A program made the translations under genes and the position numbers. A stretch of DNA of 64,000 nucleotides, from the NCBI RefSeq assembly GCF_910594005.1, contig NC_057820.1, forward strand, positions 7,879,001 to 7,943,000, given 5' to 3'. This document shows, piece after piece, positions 22,465 to 33,964 of the stretch (the stretch's first letter is position 1; each line of letters opens with the position of its first letter). Origin of the DNA: Cervus elaphus. Its lineage: Eukaryota; Chordata; Mammalia; Artiodactyla; Cervidae. The notes beneath the pieces are model-generated. The model saw only the letters and a list, made by a program, of their open reading frames with translations, did not search any database and had not been told where the DNA came from.

Positions 22465-22732
22465 TGTGATGAGTGGTCTTATCTTAGAAGGGAGCATAGC
22501 TTAGAAAAATAGAGCTAGCCTGTGATAGAGAGACATAAAGATGCTTGGAAGCCTTTAAAAAGGGTACTTTTAGGAGAAAGACAGAAGATATAGCTGTCAT
22601 GAAATAGAGGATAGATTTCAGAGTGCCATTTAAGACTATTAAACAAATTTGGATTGTGAAATAGGGCAATGGAAAGCCATTCAAGTAGCTTATGGAGAGA
22701 ATGGCATACTCAACTTTGCTTTTTAGAAAGCA

Positions 22733-22980
22733 CTCCAGGGATTCCCTGGTAAGTCAGTAGTAAAGAACCCACCTTCCAATGCAGGAGACATGGGTTCGAT
22801 CCCTGATCCCCTGCTACTACTGAAGCCCATGAACCCTGGGGCCCAGGCTCCACGACAAGAGAAGCCACCAAGATGAGAAGCCTCACACCACAACGAGAGA
22901 AGAGCCGCTGCTCGCCACTACTGGAGAAGCACCTGCAGAGCAACAAAGAGCCAGTGCAGCCCAAAAGAAACAAATTTAAA
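22733..22980 (+). mobile_element. CHR-type tRNA-Glu SINE
   Basis: GGGATTCCCTGGTAAGTCAG head with A-box-like sequence, GGGTTCGATCCC B-box, then the CHR-type body (GAAGCCCATGAACCC, CAACGAGAGAAGAGCC, GCAGCCCAAAAG) rather than the Bov-A body. Confidence 0.8.
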
Positions 22981-23086
22981 CACTAAACTGAACGCACTCT
23001 AAAAGCAATGTGGAAAATGAATTCAAAGAGGCCAAGAAAGAACACAGAAAACCAAAAATGTGGTGCATGGTTAAGGTAGTTTGGGG

Positions 23087-23303
23087 CTTCCCTGGAGGCT
23101 CAAATAGTAAAGGATCTGCCGTCGGTGCAGGGGTAACAGGTTTGGTCCCTGGGTAGGGATGATCCCCTGATGAAAGGAATGGCGACCCACTCCAGTATTC
23201 TGTCCTGGAGAGTTCCATGGACAGAGGAGCCTGATTGGCTACAGTCCACGCAGTCACCAAATTCGGACACGACTGAGCAACGAGCACTTTCACTTTCTGA
23301 GGT
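23087..23303 (+). mobile_element. Bov-tA SINE
   Basis: GGGGCTTCCCTGGAGGCTC head, Bov-A body, tail GACTGAGCAACGAGCAC and TTTCACTTTC. Confidence 0.9.
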
Positions 23304-23359
23304 TGTTAAGATGAGGAATGATGGTAGTTATCTAGAACAAGGTTGAAACTGACATTGAA

Positions 23360-23557
23360 AAAGTGACGTGAAAGTCGCTCAGTCATGTCCGACTCTTTGC
23401 AACCCATGGACTATACAGACCATGGAATTCTCCAGGCCAGAATGCTGGAGTGGGTAGCCTTTCCCTTCTCCAGGATATCTTCCCAACCCAGGGATTGAAC
23501 GCAGGTCTCCTGCGTTGCAGGCATATTCTTTACCAACCGAGCTATGAGGGAAACCCA
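23360..23557 (-). mobile_element. Bov-tA SINE
   Basis: Begins GTGACGTGAAAGTCGCTCAG and ends CCGAGCTATGAGGGAAACCC. It lies opposite in orientation to the previous copy, 57 bp away. Confidence 0.9.
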
Positions 23558-24385
23558 GGAGATTGAAAAGAGATTCTTAAAGACGCGTTTAAGAGCTAAA
23601 ATCAAGATTAATGAAGGATTGACTGTTGATGTAAGAAAGAAAGTCAAAACCATGGTGTTTCCTAAATTTCAAGCTTAGGGAACTGGGTGGAAAATGAGAC
23701 TATTTTCTGATGGCTCAAAGATGATGAATTTCCTTTTAGTCATTGAAACATTAAGAGATGCCCACTAACAATTTGATTTATGGACAGAGAACTCAGTAGG
23801 GATTGAATTAGATCTAGATGTAAAAGATGTTGACATGGAAAGCTTGGAAAGGTAATTGAAGCCTTGAGAATAAGATGAATAGGGTAAAAAGGAAAAAAAA
23901 ATGAAAGTGTGTAGGATAAAGCTCTATACAACAACAGCATTTACATGGCAGATTGAACCAAGACTTCTCCTGTCCTGATATCAAATGGAAGTAGATAAGC
24001 AGAATCTCACAGAAGAGATTAAAGAGGGACCACCAGAAAGAGAAAAGGTAAAACTAAAAAAAAAAAAATGTGCGGGGTCACAGAGGGGAGCATTTCCTAG
24101 AGGAGAAGGTAATAAGTGGGATATACTCCCCTGAGTGTACATTCAGAAATAGGACCACAAAGGCCCTATGGGTTAGGAATGCACTGGTGTTTGGTAGCTT
24201 TAGGAAGGACAGCTTAATAGAATGGTGGCATTAAATAGGAACTGCATTGGGTTGAAGAATGCATATGAAAAGACATAAAGGCAGAGCCAGGGTGGATGAT
24301 GCGTTTGAGAAGATTAATGTGATGGTGAGGAGCTGAGTGAGAGCTGGGGAGAGAGAGGTGGTTGAAAGGAAATTTTGAGGCGAGT

Positions 24386-24405
24386 TTGTGTGTGTGTGTG
24401 TGTGC
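24386..24405 (+). repeat. (GT)n microsatellite
   Basis: About nine GT units followed by an imperfect CA/TG stretch to 24425. Confidence 0.85.
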
Positions 24406-24480
24406 GTTCACACACATGTGTATGTATGGCATTGTATACAAATAAAAGAGACTTGAGCAGGTTCAAGTCTGGTGGAATGT

Positions 24481-25619
24481 GTCTCCAAAGAGGGGAACAT
24501 TAAAGATGCAGAGTAGAGAAGGTCAACTCAACACACTGAGGTCCGTGAGAGGACAGGGCAATTACTTTAATGGAGACAGGGGTAAGCATCAACATTTTAA
24601 GAAGAAGGAAAAAGGAAATACTAGGAGGATGGGTTTGTAAGTTTAGTGGTAGATACTGGAAGATCATCCAATAGCTTCAAGAGCTTCTGATTTCTTTTTA
24701 ATGTAGAGAAGACAGCAATGCAGAAAACTCCAGTGCGTGTGATGGAGTGAGATGACAAAGCATCAAAGTTTAGAAAGGATCAAGGAGGTTTGAAATATAA
24801 AGGAAGAAGTGGATATGGAAACCTGGAAGTGTCAGGCAGAGCTGAGATTTCTGACTCTCATGCCTGAATATTTTCCACTGGAAAAAATGTCCCTCCCAGT
24901 GTCCTCCAGCAAAGCCATGATGGAAGCTACACCCTCCAAGTTAAGAAGAAACAATGCTTTTATTATAAAGCAGGATGTGCTGGTTCTTATATATGATCAA
25001 CTGTACGATTAATTTTCCAGCCTTCACTTCCTCTGCCTACTCCCTCTCTTTATATTCGAATAAGCCTAGGACTCTGGTTTCTGCCAAATGTGTTAGTCAT
25101 AACAGGAGCACATTCATATGAGTGAATGATTTGGGGCTGACAAAATGTCCTTGTATCAGCACAAATCATCAGCATAAATTTGCAGGGTTGGCCTGCAGTA
25201 TCCAACATCTCCCCCATGCATTACCTCTTCTCCACTGGATCCTTCCAGCCCTCACAATATAGGACTGACTGAAACATGCCTTTGATCACTGGACAGTGAT
25301 TTTGAGGAGGTGAGGAGACACTGTTTTAGCTGCTTCATATGACTGCATGCATTTATCTCATGGCACATGGGATCAAGTTGCAGTTTAATACAGAATAAGG
25401 AAGCATTTTATAAAAAGAGCATAGGTGACACTGTGAGGTCACAAGTCACCAGACACTGGTAGTATTTAAGAAGATGTTGGAAGATCACCTATGGGAAAAT
25501 AAAGAAAATATTGTCAAGTTGGAGAGAAAGAAATCAAGTGAAGCTACTTCACAGGTTTTATATTTCATACTTATAGACTCAAGAAAGCCTATTTAAAACA
25601 AATCTGGCTCAACCACAGG
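24481..25619. other. Low-copy stretch
   Basis: GA-rich at first (possibly more L2), then mixed. The 67-codon frame 24809-25012 shows no domain. Confidence 0.35.
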
Positions 25620-26350
25620 ACCCAGCGACTCAATCATATGACCCATCAACTCCACTTCTACACAAATACCCAGAAAAAGCCATAATCCCAAAAGATCCAT
25701 GCATAATGATCATTGAGGCACTATACAATATCCAGGACATGGAAGCAACCAAAATGTCCATCAATGGATAAAGAAAATGTGGAACATATGTAACAGAATA
25801 TTGCTCAACCAGAAAAAGGAGCGAGACTCTGCCATTTGTAAAGATGTGGATGGACCTAGAGACATCTAAATATGGATGTTCACACAGAGTGAAGTAAGTC
25901 AGCAAAAGAAAACCAAATATAGTATATTAACGTGTATTTGTGGGGTCTAGAAAAATGGTGCAGATGAATCCATTTGCAGATCAGAAATTGAGACACAGAT
26001 GTAGAGAACAAAAAATAGGACACGACTGAGCAATTAACACTTCTACTTTCACAGACAAAGTGAACAAAGGTATGGACACTGGGGAGGGGGGGTTTGTGGT
26101 GGGATGCACTGGTAGATTGGGATTGACATATATACACTATTGATACTATTAATATGCATGAAATAGATAACTAATGAGATCATACTGTATAGCACAGGGA
26201 ACTCAACTCAATGCTCTGTGGTGACTTAAATAGGAAGAAAATCCAAAAAAAGGAATATAAATAGACGTGTGGATGACTCACTTTGTTTTACAGCAGAAAC
26301 TAACACAACATTGTCAAGCAACTATATTCCAATAAAGTTCTTAAAAGAAA
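25620..26350 (+). mobile_element. L1 3' end with polyadenylation signal
   Basis: Starts in late ORF2 (ATGACCCATCAACTCCAC, GCAACCAAAATGTCCATC), then the 3' UTR (GGGATTGACATATATACAC, ACTAACACAACATTGTC) and AATAAAG near 26331. Stops abolish the ORF. It carries a 49-bp SINE-tail insertion at 26013-26061. Confidence 0.88.
26013..26061 (+). mobile_element. 49-bp Bov SINE 3' tail inserted in L1
   Basis: Contains only GGACACGACTGAGCAATTAA and CACTTCTACTTTCAC, the extreme 3' end of a Bov SINE. It is flanked by GAACAAA at 26006-26012 and 26062-26068, and removing one copy restores the L1 sequence. Confidence 0.8.
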
Positions 26351-26731
26351 ATAAATAAATGCAAATGTATTGCACATGGAACAGTTCACAAGGAACTGAC
26401 ATACACATAAATGATAAGTTCTCAGAAGCAACGAGAAGAAGAGAGGATAGGAGAATGGCCAAGGAATGTATAGGTGTGTGTCCCAGCTCATTGCTTCGCT
26501 GTCTGAATGACCCTAATATATTTTATAAAAGGAAGATGGTGCTTGTTTTGGTGGTGGTTCTAAGGTTGTGTGGCTATTGAAATCTGCTATTTAAAATTAA
26601 ATGACATTAAAAATCAATCCCTCAGTTGAGCTAGCCACATGTGAAGTGCTCCATACCCACATGTGCTGGTGGCTCTCCTATTGGACTGCACAGATGTAGA
26701 ACATTCCCATCCTCACAAAACATTCTATTTG

Positions 26732-27078
26732 GGGGCATCTCTGGTGGCTCAGTGGTAAAGAATACACCTGCCAATGTAAGAGACGTGGGTTTTATCCCTA
26801 GTTGGGGAAGATCCCATGTGCCATGGAAAAACTAAGCCCAGGCTCTACAACTATTGAGCCTGTGCCCTAGAGCCCAGGAGCTTCAACTACTGAGCCCACG
26901 TTCCCGAGAGCCCATGCTCTGCAACGAGAAGCCACTGCAATGAGACTCCCATGCACCACAACTGGAGAGTAGCCCTTGCTCGCTGCAACTAGAGAAAAGC
27001 CCACACATCAACAAAGACCCAGCAGAGCCAAAAATAATTCTTAATAAATAAAATTTTTAAAAGGGCTAATTTTTTAAG
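26732..27078 (+). mobile_element. CHR-type tRNA-Glu SINE, full length
   Basis: TCTCTGGTGGCTCAGTGG head, long CHR body with CAACTATTGAGCC and GCAACGAGAAGCC, tail AGCCAAAAATAA and AATAAATAAAA. The duplication is TTCTATTTG at 26723-26731 and 27079-27087. Confidence 0.86.
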
Positions 27079-27179
27079 TTCTATTTGATAGCATTCTTTT
27101 AAAGATTAGACATAATCTTTAAAAAAGAGAAACGCCCAGTACATATGGGTACTCATAGATGATAAGTAACTTTTTGCTC

Positions 27180-27455
27180 ATTATAACTAATCTTTCCAAC
27201 TATCCCAAAATAGGTACAGAATATGTTGCATATATTACTTAATATAATTTTCACTCCCACAGGGGATGAGAACAGGAATACTCTTGTTCTACAGATGAGG
27301 AAATGAGGCTCAAAGAGATTACACAAAGATTATGAGCACCTATTTTTAGAAATATCTTCAAATCACAAAGGAAAACTGATCAGAAATGGGTTTCAAACAA
27401 TCATTTGTCCAACAGCAAACCTGCACTCTTAAGCCTGGCAATGTGCTTTTATATA
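27180..27455 (-). mobile_element. MIR SINE
   Basis: CTACAGATGAGGAAATGAGGC and CAAAGAGATTACACAAAG are the antisense MIR core. The following TTTAGAAATATC part is diverged. Confidence 0.6.
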
Positions 27456-28104
27456 TGCTGAGAATAATGGGAAAACTCCAACTGTGGTGGGAGAGAGAGT
27501 AGAGTCTTGGGGGTTTCATTCAAGAAAGAGAACAACGGGGTTAGGAAAATCCTGATATATAAAGAAATAAGGGCTAAAGTCGATGGCCCTTAAGTTCTAT
27601 AATCTTAGACTCTAGGATTCTGAAAGACTTCATATTATGTGTTCTATTCTGTCAGATATAATTGGAAGGTATAGTTATTTATTGCAAGAAATAGAAGTAT
27701 TTTTTCCTTTTGTCTTTGTCAATCAATACCTACCTCTCTGAGGATACCTATGTTCTGGGGAACACATAGAAAGGAGTAATTTGATCTTGAAAGCAAAGAG
27801 ATAGGTTGGGAAATGGGCCCAAGGAGTTGAGTGTTAGATCTTATGAATGGGACAAATTGTGCTTTTAAGAAGATCTTTGTCTACCTAAATTCTATGCTTC
27901 AGACCTTTATCCAATGTCTTCTAGGTGTCAGAACACTCAAGTAATAAACACAACAGTGCTTTGTTAAACACATTCCTGGTGGAAAAACAGCATAATCAAC
28001 TACACGGCAAATAGTAATAATCATATAGCAATAGTAACTGTTGGATTATGATATTACAAATAAATTAATGCACGATCTTAACAGTGGTTACATTAGTTAG
28101 GATG
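27456..28104. other. Unassigned stretch
   Basis: AT-rich. Possible very old L2 near 27900-28000. No gene seen. Confidence 0.35.
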
Positions 28105-28835
28105 TTGTCATCCTTGTTTCTCAGCCACTAAGCCGTGTCCAACTCTGCAACCACATGAACTGCAGCATACCAGTTTCCTTTGTCTTCCACTAACTCCCAG
28201 ATTTTTCTCAAATGCATGTCCATTGAGTCAGTGATGCTATCCAACCATCTCATCCCCTGTTGCCTCTTTCTCCTCCTGCCCTCAATCTTTCGCAGCATCA
28301 AGATCTTATCCAGTGAGTTGGTTCTTTCCATCAGGTAGTTAAAACATTGGAGCTTCAGCTCCAGCATCAGTCCTTCCAAAGAATATTCAAGGTTGATTTC
28401 CTTTAAGATTGACTTATTTGATCTCCTTGCAGTCCTAGGGACTCTCAAAAGTCTTCTCCAACACCACAGTTCAAAAGCATCAATTCTTCAGCATTGCTGA
28501 GTCTTCTTTATGGACCAACTCTCACATTGGTACATGACTAATGGAAAAACCATAGCTTTGACAATGTGGACTTTGCTTAGCAGAATGATGTCTCTGCTTT
28601 TTAATACACAGTCTAGGTTTGTCATAGCCTTCCTTCCAAGGATCAAGTGTTTTTGTTTGTTTATTTGTTTTAATTTCATGGCTGCAGTCATCATCCACAG
28701 TGATTTTGGAGTCCAAGAAAAGAAAATCTGTCACTGTTTCCACTTTTTCCTCTTCTATTTGCTGTGAAGTGATGGGACTGGATGGCATGATCTTAGTCTT
28801 TTTTAACATTGAGTTTCAAGCCAGCTTTTTCACTC
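28105..28835 (-). mobile_element. BovB LINE 3' part, about 730 bp
   Basis: From the tail (CTCAGCCACTAAGCCGTG) to TTGAGTTTCAAGCCAGC. Imperfect flanking duplication TAGTTAGGATG (28094-28104) and TAGTCAGGTG (28836-28845). The C-terminal RT frames on the minus strand are broken. Confidence 0.93.
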
Positions 28836-28845
28836 TAGTCAGGTG

Positions 28846-29619
28846 AATAAGATAATATGACAATAACAAATACACCAAGATATTCCTGTGATTTAAGTAA
28901 AAACTAATTGATTTCTCAATCACATCACAACTAAACTGAATAATTGTAGCTTTCCTTGGTGGCTCCCTTCTAGATGGTGACTCTGAGATACAACCTCTGG
29001 AGTTTGTGCTTTCCAAGGACCAGAGATTCAAATAGAACTTTTAAGGTCAATCCTGGAGGTATTTTTCTAGTACTTCTGTCCACCTTACACTCACCAGAAT
29101 TTAATCTCATGCTCTACAACTCAACTGTTCAACTGTAAGAGGTACCTACATGTGTCATTTTGATGCTGGCCCAAGTATGATGACCACTTTGCCTTGTCTC
29201 TGAATCAGATGTCATCAAATGTTCTCAGCCTATGTGCATCTCAAAAGCTCTTTGTTTATTTTAAAAAACAAATAGCCCTTTTGCTTTTAAATAGCTACTC
29301 ACTTTTATATTTTCCCCAAACTCTCATTCTACTTAAACACCCTCTTCCCCACTCTTATCAATTCCTATTTTGTTAAGAATATCACCCCCACCAGACAAAG
29401 CTTCCACTCTCTTTCCTAGCTGGTCATGCTACTCTGGAGGGGAGCATGTCTCTTTCTCCTGTATTAAGCCATATCTTCTGTATGAAACATTGAGCTCCTC
29501 TGTGTCTTCCACACCTTGATCTATTAAGTATTGCCTCTCTTTTCTGTATCTTTGCTTCTGTGTTTTTTGTTGTTGTTGTTGTTGTTTCTTTGGTCTATAA
29601 ACTTGTTGAAATATTTTTC
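28846..29619. other. Unassigned stretch with (TGT)n run
   Basis: Low-copy, mostly pyrimidine-rich on the plus strand. The only clear repeat is the triplet run at 29568-29587. Confidence 0.4.
29568..29587 (+). repeat. (TGT)n triplet run
   Basis: About six TGT/GTT units. Confidence 0.85.
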
Positions 29620-29950
29620 ATCCTAATTACCCCTTCTTGACACTCAGATTACACTCCCCCTACAAATACAATTCAATCTCTATGTTTTCCCTCCATTAAA
29701 CAGTCTTAGAAGAATATTATATACTCACTTTTCATTTATTTCTAAATATTTATCTTAATAATATTTACCAAATATTTTATTATATACCATTATATGTTGT
29801 GTTTATTGCCCATATCCCCACTAGATGTCAAGCTTGAGAGGGATCTGACTGTATCTTTTTTATTCACCCTGGATTCCCAGTATTAAGCACAAGGTGTGAT
29901 ATATGATTGTTGCTTTATATTTATTTGGTGCTTTAATCCACTGCAACTGA
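29620..29950 (+). mobile_element. L2 LINE 3' end
   Basis: CCCCACTAGATGTCAAGC, GAGAGGGATCTGACTG and TGGATTCCCAGTATTAAGC give the L2 3' UTR order in sense orientation. Confidence 0.55.
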
Positions 29951-30019
29951 TTGCAAACTAAAATAACCAATTTTATCATCATTATTAAATCTAATGAACA
30001 CATTTCTTTCTAGGATTAT

Positions 30020-31690
30020 TCCACTTACACCAGTGGGTGACCTGTGTTCTTAAACAAGCTAATCCCTTCATGTCCTTGACTCACCAAACTCTTGGTTGTT
30101 TTCCTGCTTCTATGATGGAATCCTTCTCGCTACACTTAATTTTCCACTGCATATTCCACTATGCACCCCTCAAGTTTTATCCTTGAGCTGCTAATCCCTT
30201 CAGTATCCTATTGCTAAAAAAGTGTATGATTTCTACTGTATGATTTCTACTGCCACGTGTATGCTGAGGCTTTCCAAAACATAAATTAATCCTAGACTTT
30301 GTCCTTGAGTTAAAAATTTTGAGTCAAACTGTCTGTTCAATATTATCATCAAAATGTCTTATTGACATTTCAAACTTGACTGGTCCAAATCAGCATTCAT
30401 TACTCCCCAGGGTTACTCATCCTTTCTCACTCTGCATCTAAGGACTATTATCCATACAGTTATGGAACTAAAAATCAAGGAGTCTTATCTTCTCCCTTTC
30501 CTTCTGGAGTCTAGCCTATTGATCCCTATCACCTGCTCGTGTACTGCAAGTATTTCTTGTCTAGTCTCTCTCTTCTCCATCCTTGCCAGTTTTCTTACTT
30601 ATTTCTCCCATCTGGATTACTAAAAGCTTCCTGTCAATCTCCTTACCATCAGATCCTTCCAGCTAAATCCATGATCTACGCTTCTCAACATCCAAAAAAT
30701 GAAGATCATGGCATCTGGTCCCATCACTTCATGGCAAATAGATGGGAAAACAATGGGAACAGTGACAGATTTTATTTTGGGGAGCTCCAAAATCACTGCA
30801 GATGGTGACTGCAGTCATGAAATTAAAAGAGGCTTGCTCCTTGGAAGAAAAGCTATGGCCAACCTAGACAGCATATTAAAATCCAGAGGCATCATTTCAT
30901 CAACAAAAGTCCATATAGTCAAAGCTATGGTTTTTCCAGTAATCATGTATGGATATGGGAGTTGGACCATAAAGAAAGCTGAGCACCAAAGAATTGATGC
31001 TTTTGAACTATTGTGTTGGAGAAGACTCTTGAGAGTCCCTTGGACTGCAAGGAGATCAAGTCAGTCCATCCTAAAGGAGATCAGTCCTGAATGTTCATTG
31101 GAAACTGAAACTCCAATAGTTTGACTACCTGATATGAAGAACTGACTCAATGGAAAAGACCCTGATGCTGAAAGAGACTGAAGGCAGGAGGAGAAGGGGA
31201 TGACAGGATGAGATGGCTGGATGGCATCACTGACTTGATAGACATGAGTTTGAGCAAGCTCCGGGAGTTGGTGATGGACAGGGAAGCCTGGTGTTCTACA
31301 GTCCATGGAGTCACAAAGAGTCAGACACGACTGAGTGACTGAGCTGAACTGAACTGAACGCTGCTACCGAGCTGACATTTTTAGAAGCAACAACTTGACC
31401 ATTTCACACTTGGTTTAAAACCCTTCAAGGGGGATTAATATATATAATGTTAAGGTCAGATCTAAACACTTGAAGATGACTTGGACTTTCTTAGTCTAAT
31501 CTCTTCCCCTTTGTATCTCTAACTTGTGATTAGCAGCATTGGTGTTATGCACACACCCTGCTTCGGTACTTTGTTTAAGGAAAGTCAAGCACATTCTAGC
31601 TAACCCCTTCTTGTCCTTGTATCTTATCTCAGACCTCAACTCTTCCAGAAGTTTCCATCCCTATCTACTCTGGAGGAGGCACCACTCCTC
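30020..31690 (+). mobile_element. L2 LINE, sense, split by BovB
   Basis: CTTATTGACATTTCAAACTT, GGAGTCTTATCTTCTCCC and CATCTGGATTACTAAAAGC precede the BovB. After it AACTTGACCATTTCACAC, AAAACCCTTCAAG and CCTCAACTCTTCCAGAAG continue in the right order. No open frame survives. Confidence 0.55.
30686..31357 (+). mobile_element. BovB LINE 3' part nested in L2
   Basis: Starts at CAACATCCAAAAAATGAAG and ends CTGAGCTGAACTGAACTGA. The duplication is ACGCTTCT (30678-30685) and ACGCTGCT (31358-31365). The frame 30699-31124 is open for 141 codons and covers the part after the RT catalytic box (ILKSRGIISSTKVHIVKAMV, then WTIKKAEHQRIDAFELLCWR). It is a fragment without catalytic residues. Confidence 0.94.
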
Positions 31691-31834
31691 TTGGGTGAGG
31701 ATGCTCTAAGTCTGTGACTTTGGACTTCATGGAGCAGAATTGCTTTCAATACATGTTGGACATACCTTTCTAATGAGAAATAATTCTTTTGTGGGATCAG
31801 GTCACTGAGATCTGGGGGTTAATCTGGGACCCCA
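31691..31834. other. Unassigned stretch
   Basis: Nothing recognised between the L2 and the SINE tail. Confidence 0.3.
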
Positions 31835-31910
31835 GCATGGACATCTGGTGTGCTGCAGCCCATGGGGTCAAACAGAGTCCAGTGCGACTTAGCAATTGAA
31901 CAACAACAAC
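31835..31910 (+). mobile_element. BovB/Bov SINE 3' tail fragment
   Basis: TGGTGTGCTGCAGCCCATGG to CAATTGAACAACAACAACA. Confidence 0.85.
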
Positions 31911-31942
31911 ATAATCTATTAATAGCTAATGCTGCATAAACT

Positions 31943-32146
31943 GTGGTTTTGTGCTTAGTTGCATTCAACTCTTTGCAACACTTTGGACTGTAGCCCTCCA
32001 GGCTCTTCTGTCCCTGGGATTTTTCAGGCAAGAATACTGAAATGGGTAACCATTTCCTCCTCCAGGGCATCTTCCCAACCCAGGGACTGAACCCACATCT
32101 CCGGTACTGCACTGTAGGCAGATTCTTCACCCGCTGAGCCATCAGT
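31943..32146 (-). mobile_element. Bov-tA SINE
   Basis: TTTGTGCTTAGTTGCATTC through the body to CCGCTGAGCCATCAGTC. Fairly diverged. Confidence 0.88.
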
Positions 32147-32645
32147 CAGCATGTGATAAATGTAGAATGAGGCACAAAAGACCCCATTGTGTTCATACAA
32201 ACAAAGCACATTTCTCTTATCCAGTCCAGCTCTAACATTCACTGGAGCTCTTTTATTATACTAGGAAATGTTCAAAGAGAGCCAATTTGACTGAAGAAGG
32301 AAATGAAGAAAATTATGGAAAACTGCTTTCTCTAAGTACGGCAAACATTTGTAGAATAAATGAGCTTGAGGTTTATAATCTGTTACCCACTCTAGCAAAG
32401 CCATTCTGTTCCGTCTGAGCTGAGAAACTATTGAGGCTTGAATTATCCATGAAGGCTCTGGCTGTTTGCCATGCAGCCTGGCCCACAAAGGCTGAGTTCA
32501 CACAATGAAATGCAAAGAGGTCAAACGGGAGACGCAGCACACACTGCTGGGTGGCTTCAATGTCATGTGACCGCCCACGTTCAGGAGTCATTCCAGTGCC
32601 CCTTGGGGAACAGCATCAAGGAAGTGGGCCCTGTAGCACACATTG
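32147..32645. other. Unassigned stretch
   Basis: No repeat or gene recognised. Short frames overlap on both strands (32373-32591, 32471-32689). Confidence 0.4.
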
Positions 32646-32852
32646 GCTTCCCACGTGGTGCTAATGGTAAAGAACCTGCCTGTCACTGAAGACTTAAAAA
32701 GAGACCTGGGTCCGATCCCCAGGTCGGGAAGATCCCCTAGAGGAGGGCATGGCAACCCACTCCAGTGTTCTAGCCTGAGAATCCCGTGGACAGAGGATCC
32801 TGGCAGGTTACAGTCCAAAGGGTCACAAAGAGACAAACACAACTGAAGCGAG
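32646..32852 (+). mobile_element. Bov-tA SINE
   Basis: GGCTTCCCACGTGGTGCTAA head and GGGTCCGATCCCC B-box-like, then body and CACAACTGAAGCGAGTG tail. Confidence 0.9.
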
Positions 32853-32982
32853 TGAGCGAGCTAGAGGTGAGCACACGTTTAGGACTTTGCTGGGTATTCC
32901 CAGGATGTCCTGACTGTCTCTGGTAGTGCCTGCCCCAGACGTAGACCAGGAACGGAGGGTGAAATATAGTGACGTTGTTTGT

Positions 32983-33026
32983 GGAGCACTAGAGTCCATG
33001 GGGTCACAAAGAGTCAGACACGACCA
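32983..33026 (+). mobile_element. Bov SINE/BovB 3' tail fragment
   Basis: GCACTAGAGTCCATGGGG and GAGTCAGACACGACC only. The CA microsatellite follows 35 bp later. Confidence 0.75.
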
Positions 33027-33059
33027 ACCTTGCGTTGGTCCAACCAACCTCATGCACAC

Positions 33060-33062
33060 GCT

Positions 33063-33093
<31 letters not shown>

Positions 33094-33103
33094 ACATACA
33101 CAC
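33060..33103 (+). repeat. (CA)n microsatellite
   Basis: About 13 uninterrupted CA units, then CATA-interrupted units. Confidence 0.9.
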
Positions 33104-33964
33104 CCCTCCAGATGAAAAGATTTCCAAACACCTGTGGAAAAAGGAATAGACATACCACATCTCATCAGATGTTTAGTTCTTCAACAGATGAGAGGGATCG
33201 GTAACTGGCTCTCTTCAATTGAGAATATTTTTTGATCATTGCCATATTTTATCTCTTGATTAGTACCTATTAGTTGCTTTGGGGCTGTCTGGAACATAAA
33301 CACCTTTCCTTTGCTTCACGAATTCCTGACCATATGGTCCTGGTGGAAGGCAGAACCTGCTTCCCACCTGAGAAGCCAAAAGACCAAATTACACTTTTCT
33401 AGCCTCTCTTGCACATCAGGCTTGAACTATGTCGGCTAATCAGATGCACACAGTGGGGAGAAGAGACACAAAGAACCAGGGACCTCAGCGAATGCCTTCT
33501 TGGGGCAGTGGGACAGGCAGAATCAATTTCTGTGTACCAGGGTAGCAGTATGCAAGATGACCACAAGAGGGACGCAAACTGCCATATCCAGAGTTCTTGG
33601 GCAACTGAAATATTGGTCAAATTCATACTGGGCTCTGACCAGTTCTGGCTGGGGTTCTTGTGGCCTGGCCTTCCTGGACCTGGGCATTCTCTAACCTTCC
33701 TGGAAATTCCTAACAGACATTTGATAAAATCCTCTTCTTCTTACATTCTCAAAGGAAGTTTCTGCTATTGCTATCACAATTCTTCGATGATAAATTCCCT
33801 CACCTAGATGACAAGATCAGGAACATTCCTAAAACAATTAGCATAAAGATTGCTTTTTAATGAAATCTGTTAATAAAACATGTGAAGTGAAATGGCCACA
33901 ACACTTAAAATCAGTGTAACTTGTAATGTTCTTGGTTTAATTTATCATCTTACATAAATCAGAA
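33104..33964. other. Unassigned stretch
   Basis: 33330-33700 has the feel of an old LTR or MER element, but I cannot name it. The 132-codon frame 33409-33807 crosses it without any domain. Confidence 0.35.

Larger units (their letters stand above)
22465..24480 (-). mobile_element. L2 LINE, antisense, split by three SINEs
   Basis: Several separated pieces keep the antisense L2 order: GGGCAATGGAAAGCCATTC (22664-22682), GCACTCTAAAAGCAATG (22995-23011), GATGAGGAATGATGG (23310-23324), ATTAAGAGATGCCCAC (23749-23764). They are interrupted by SINEs at 22733-22980, 23087-23303 and 23360-23557. Diverged; the far end is soft. Confidence 0.5.

Noticed and set aside
33409..33807. 132-codon frame
   Set aside because: Overlaps a 75-codon frame on the other strand and a second plus frame; no recognisable protein.
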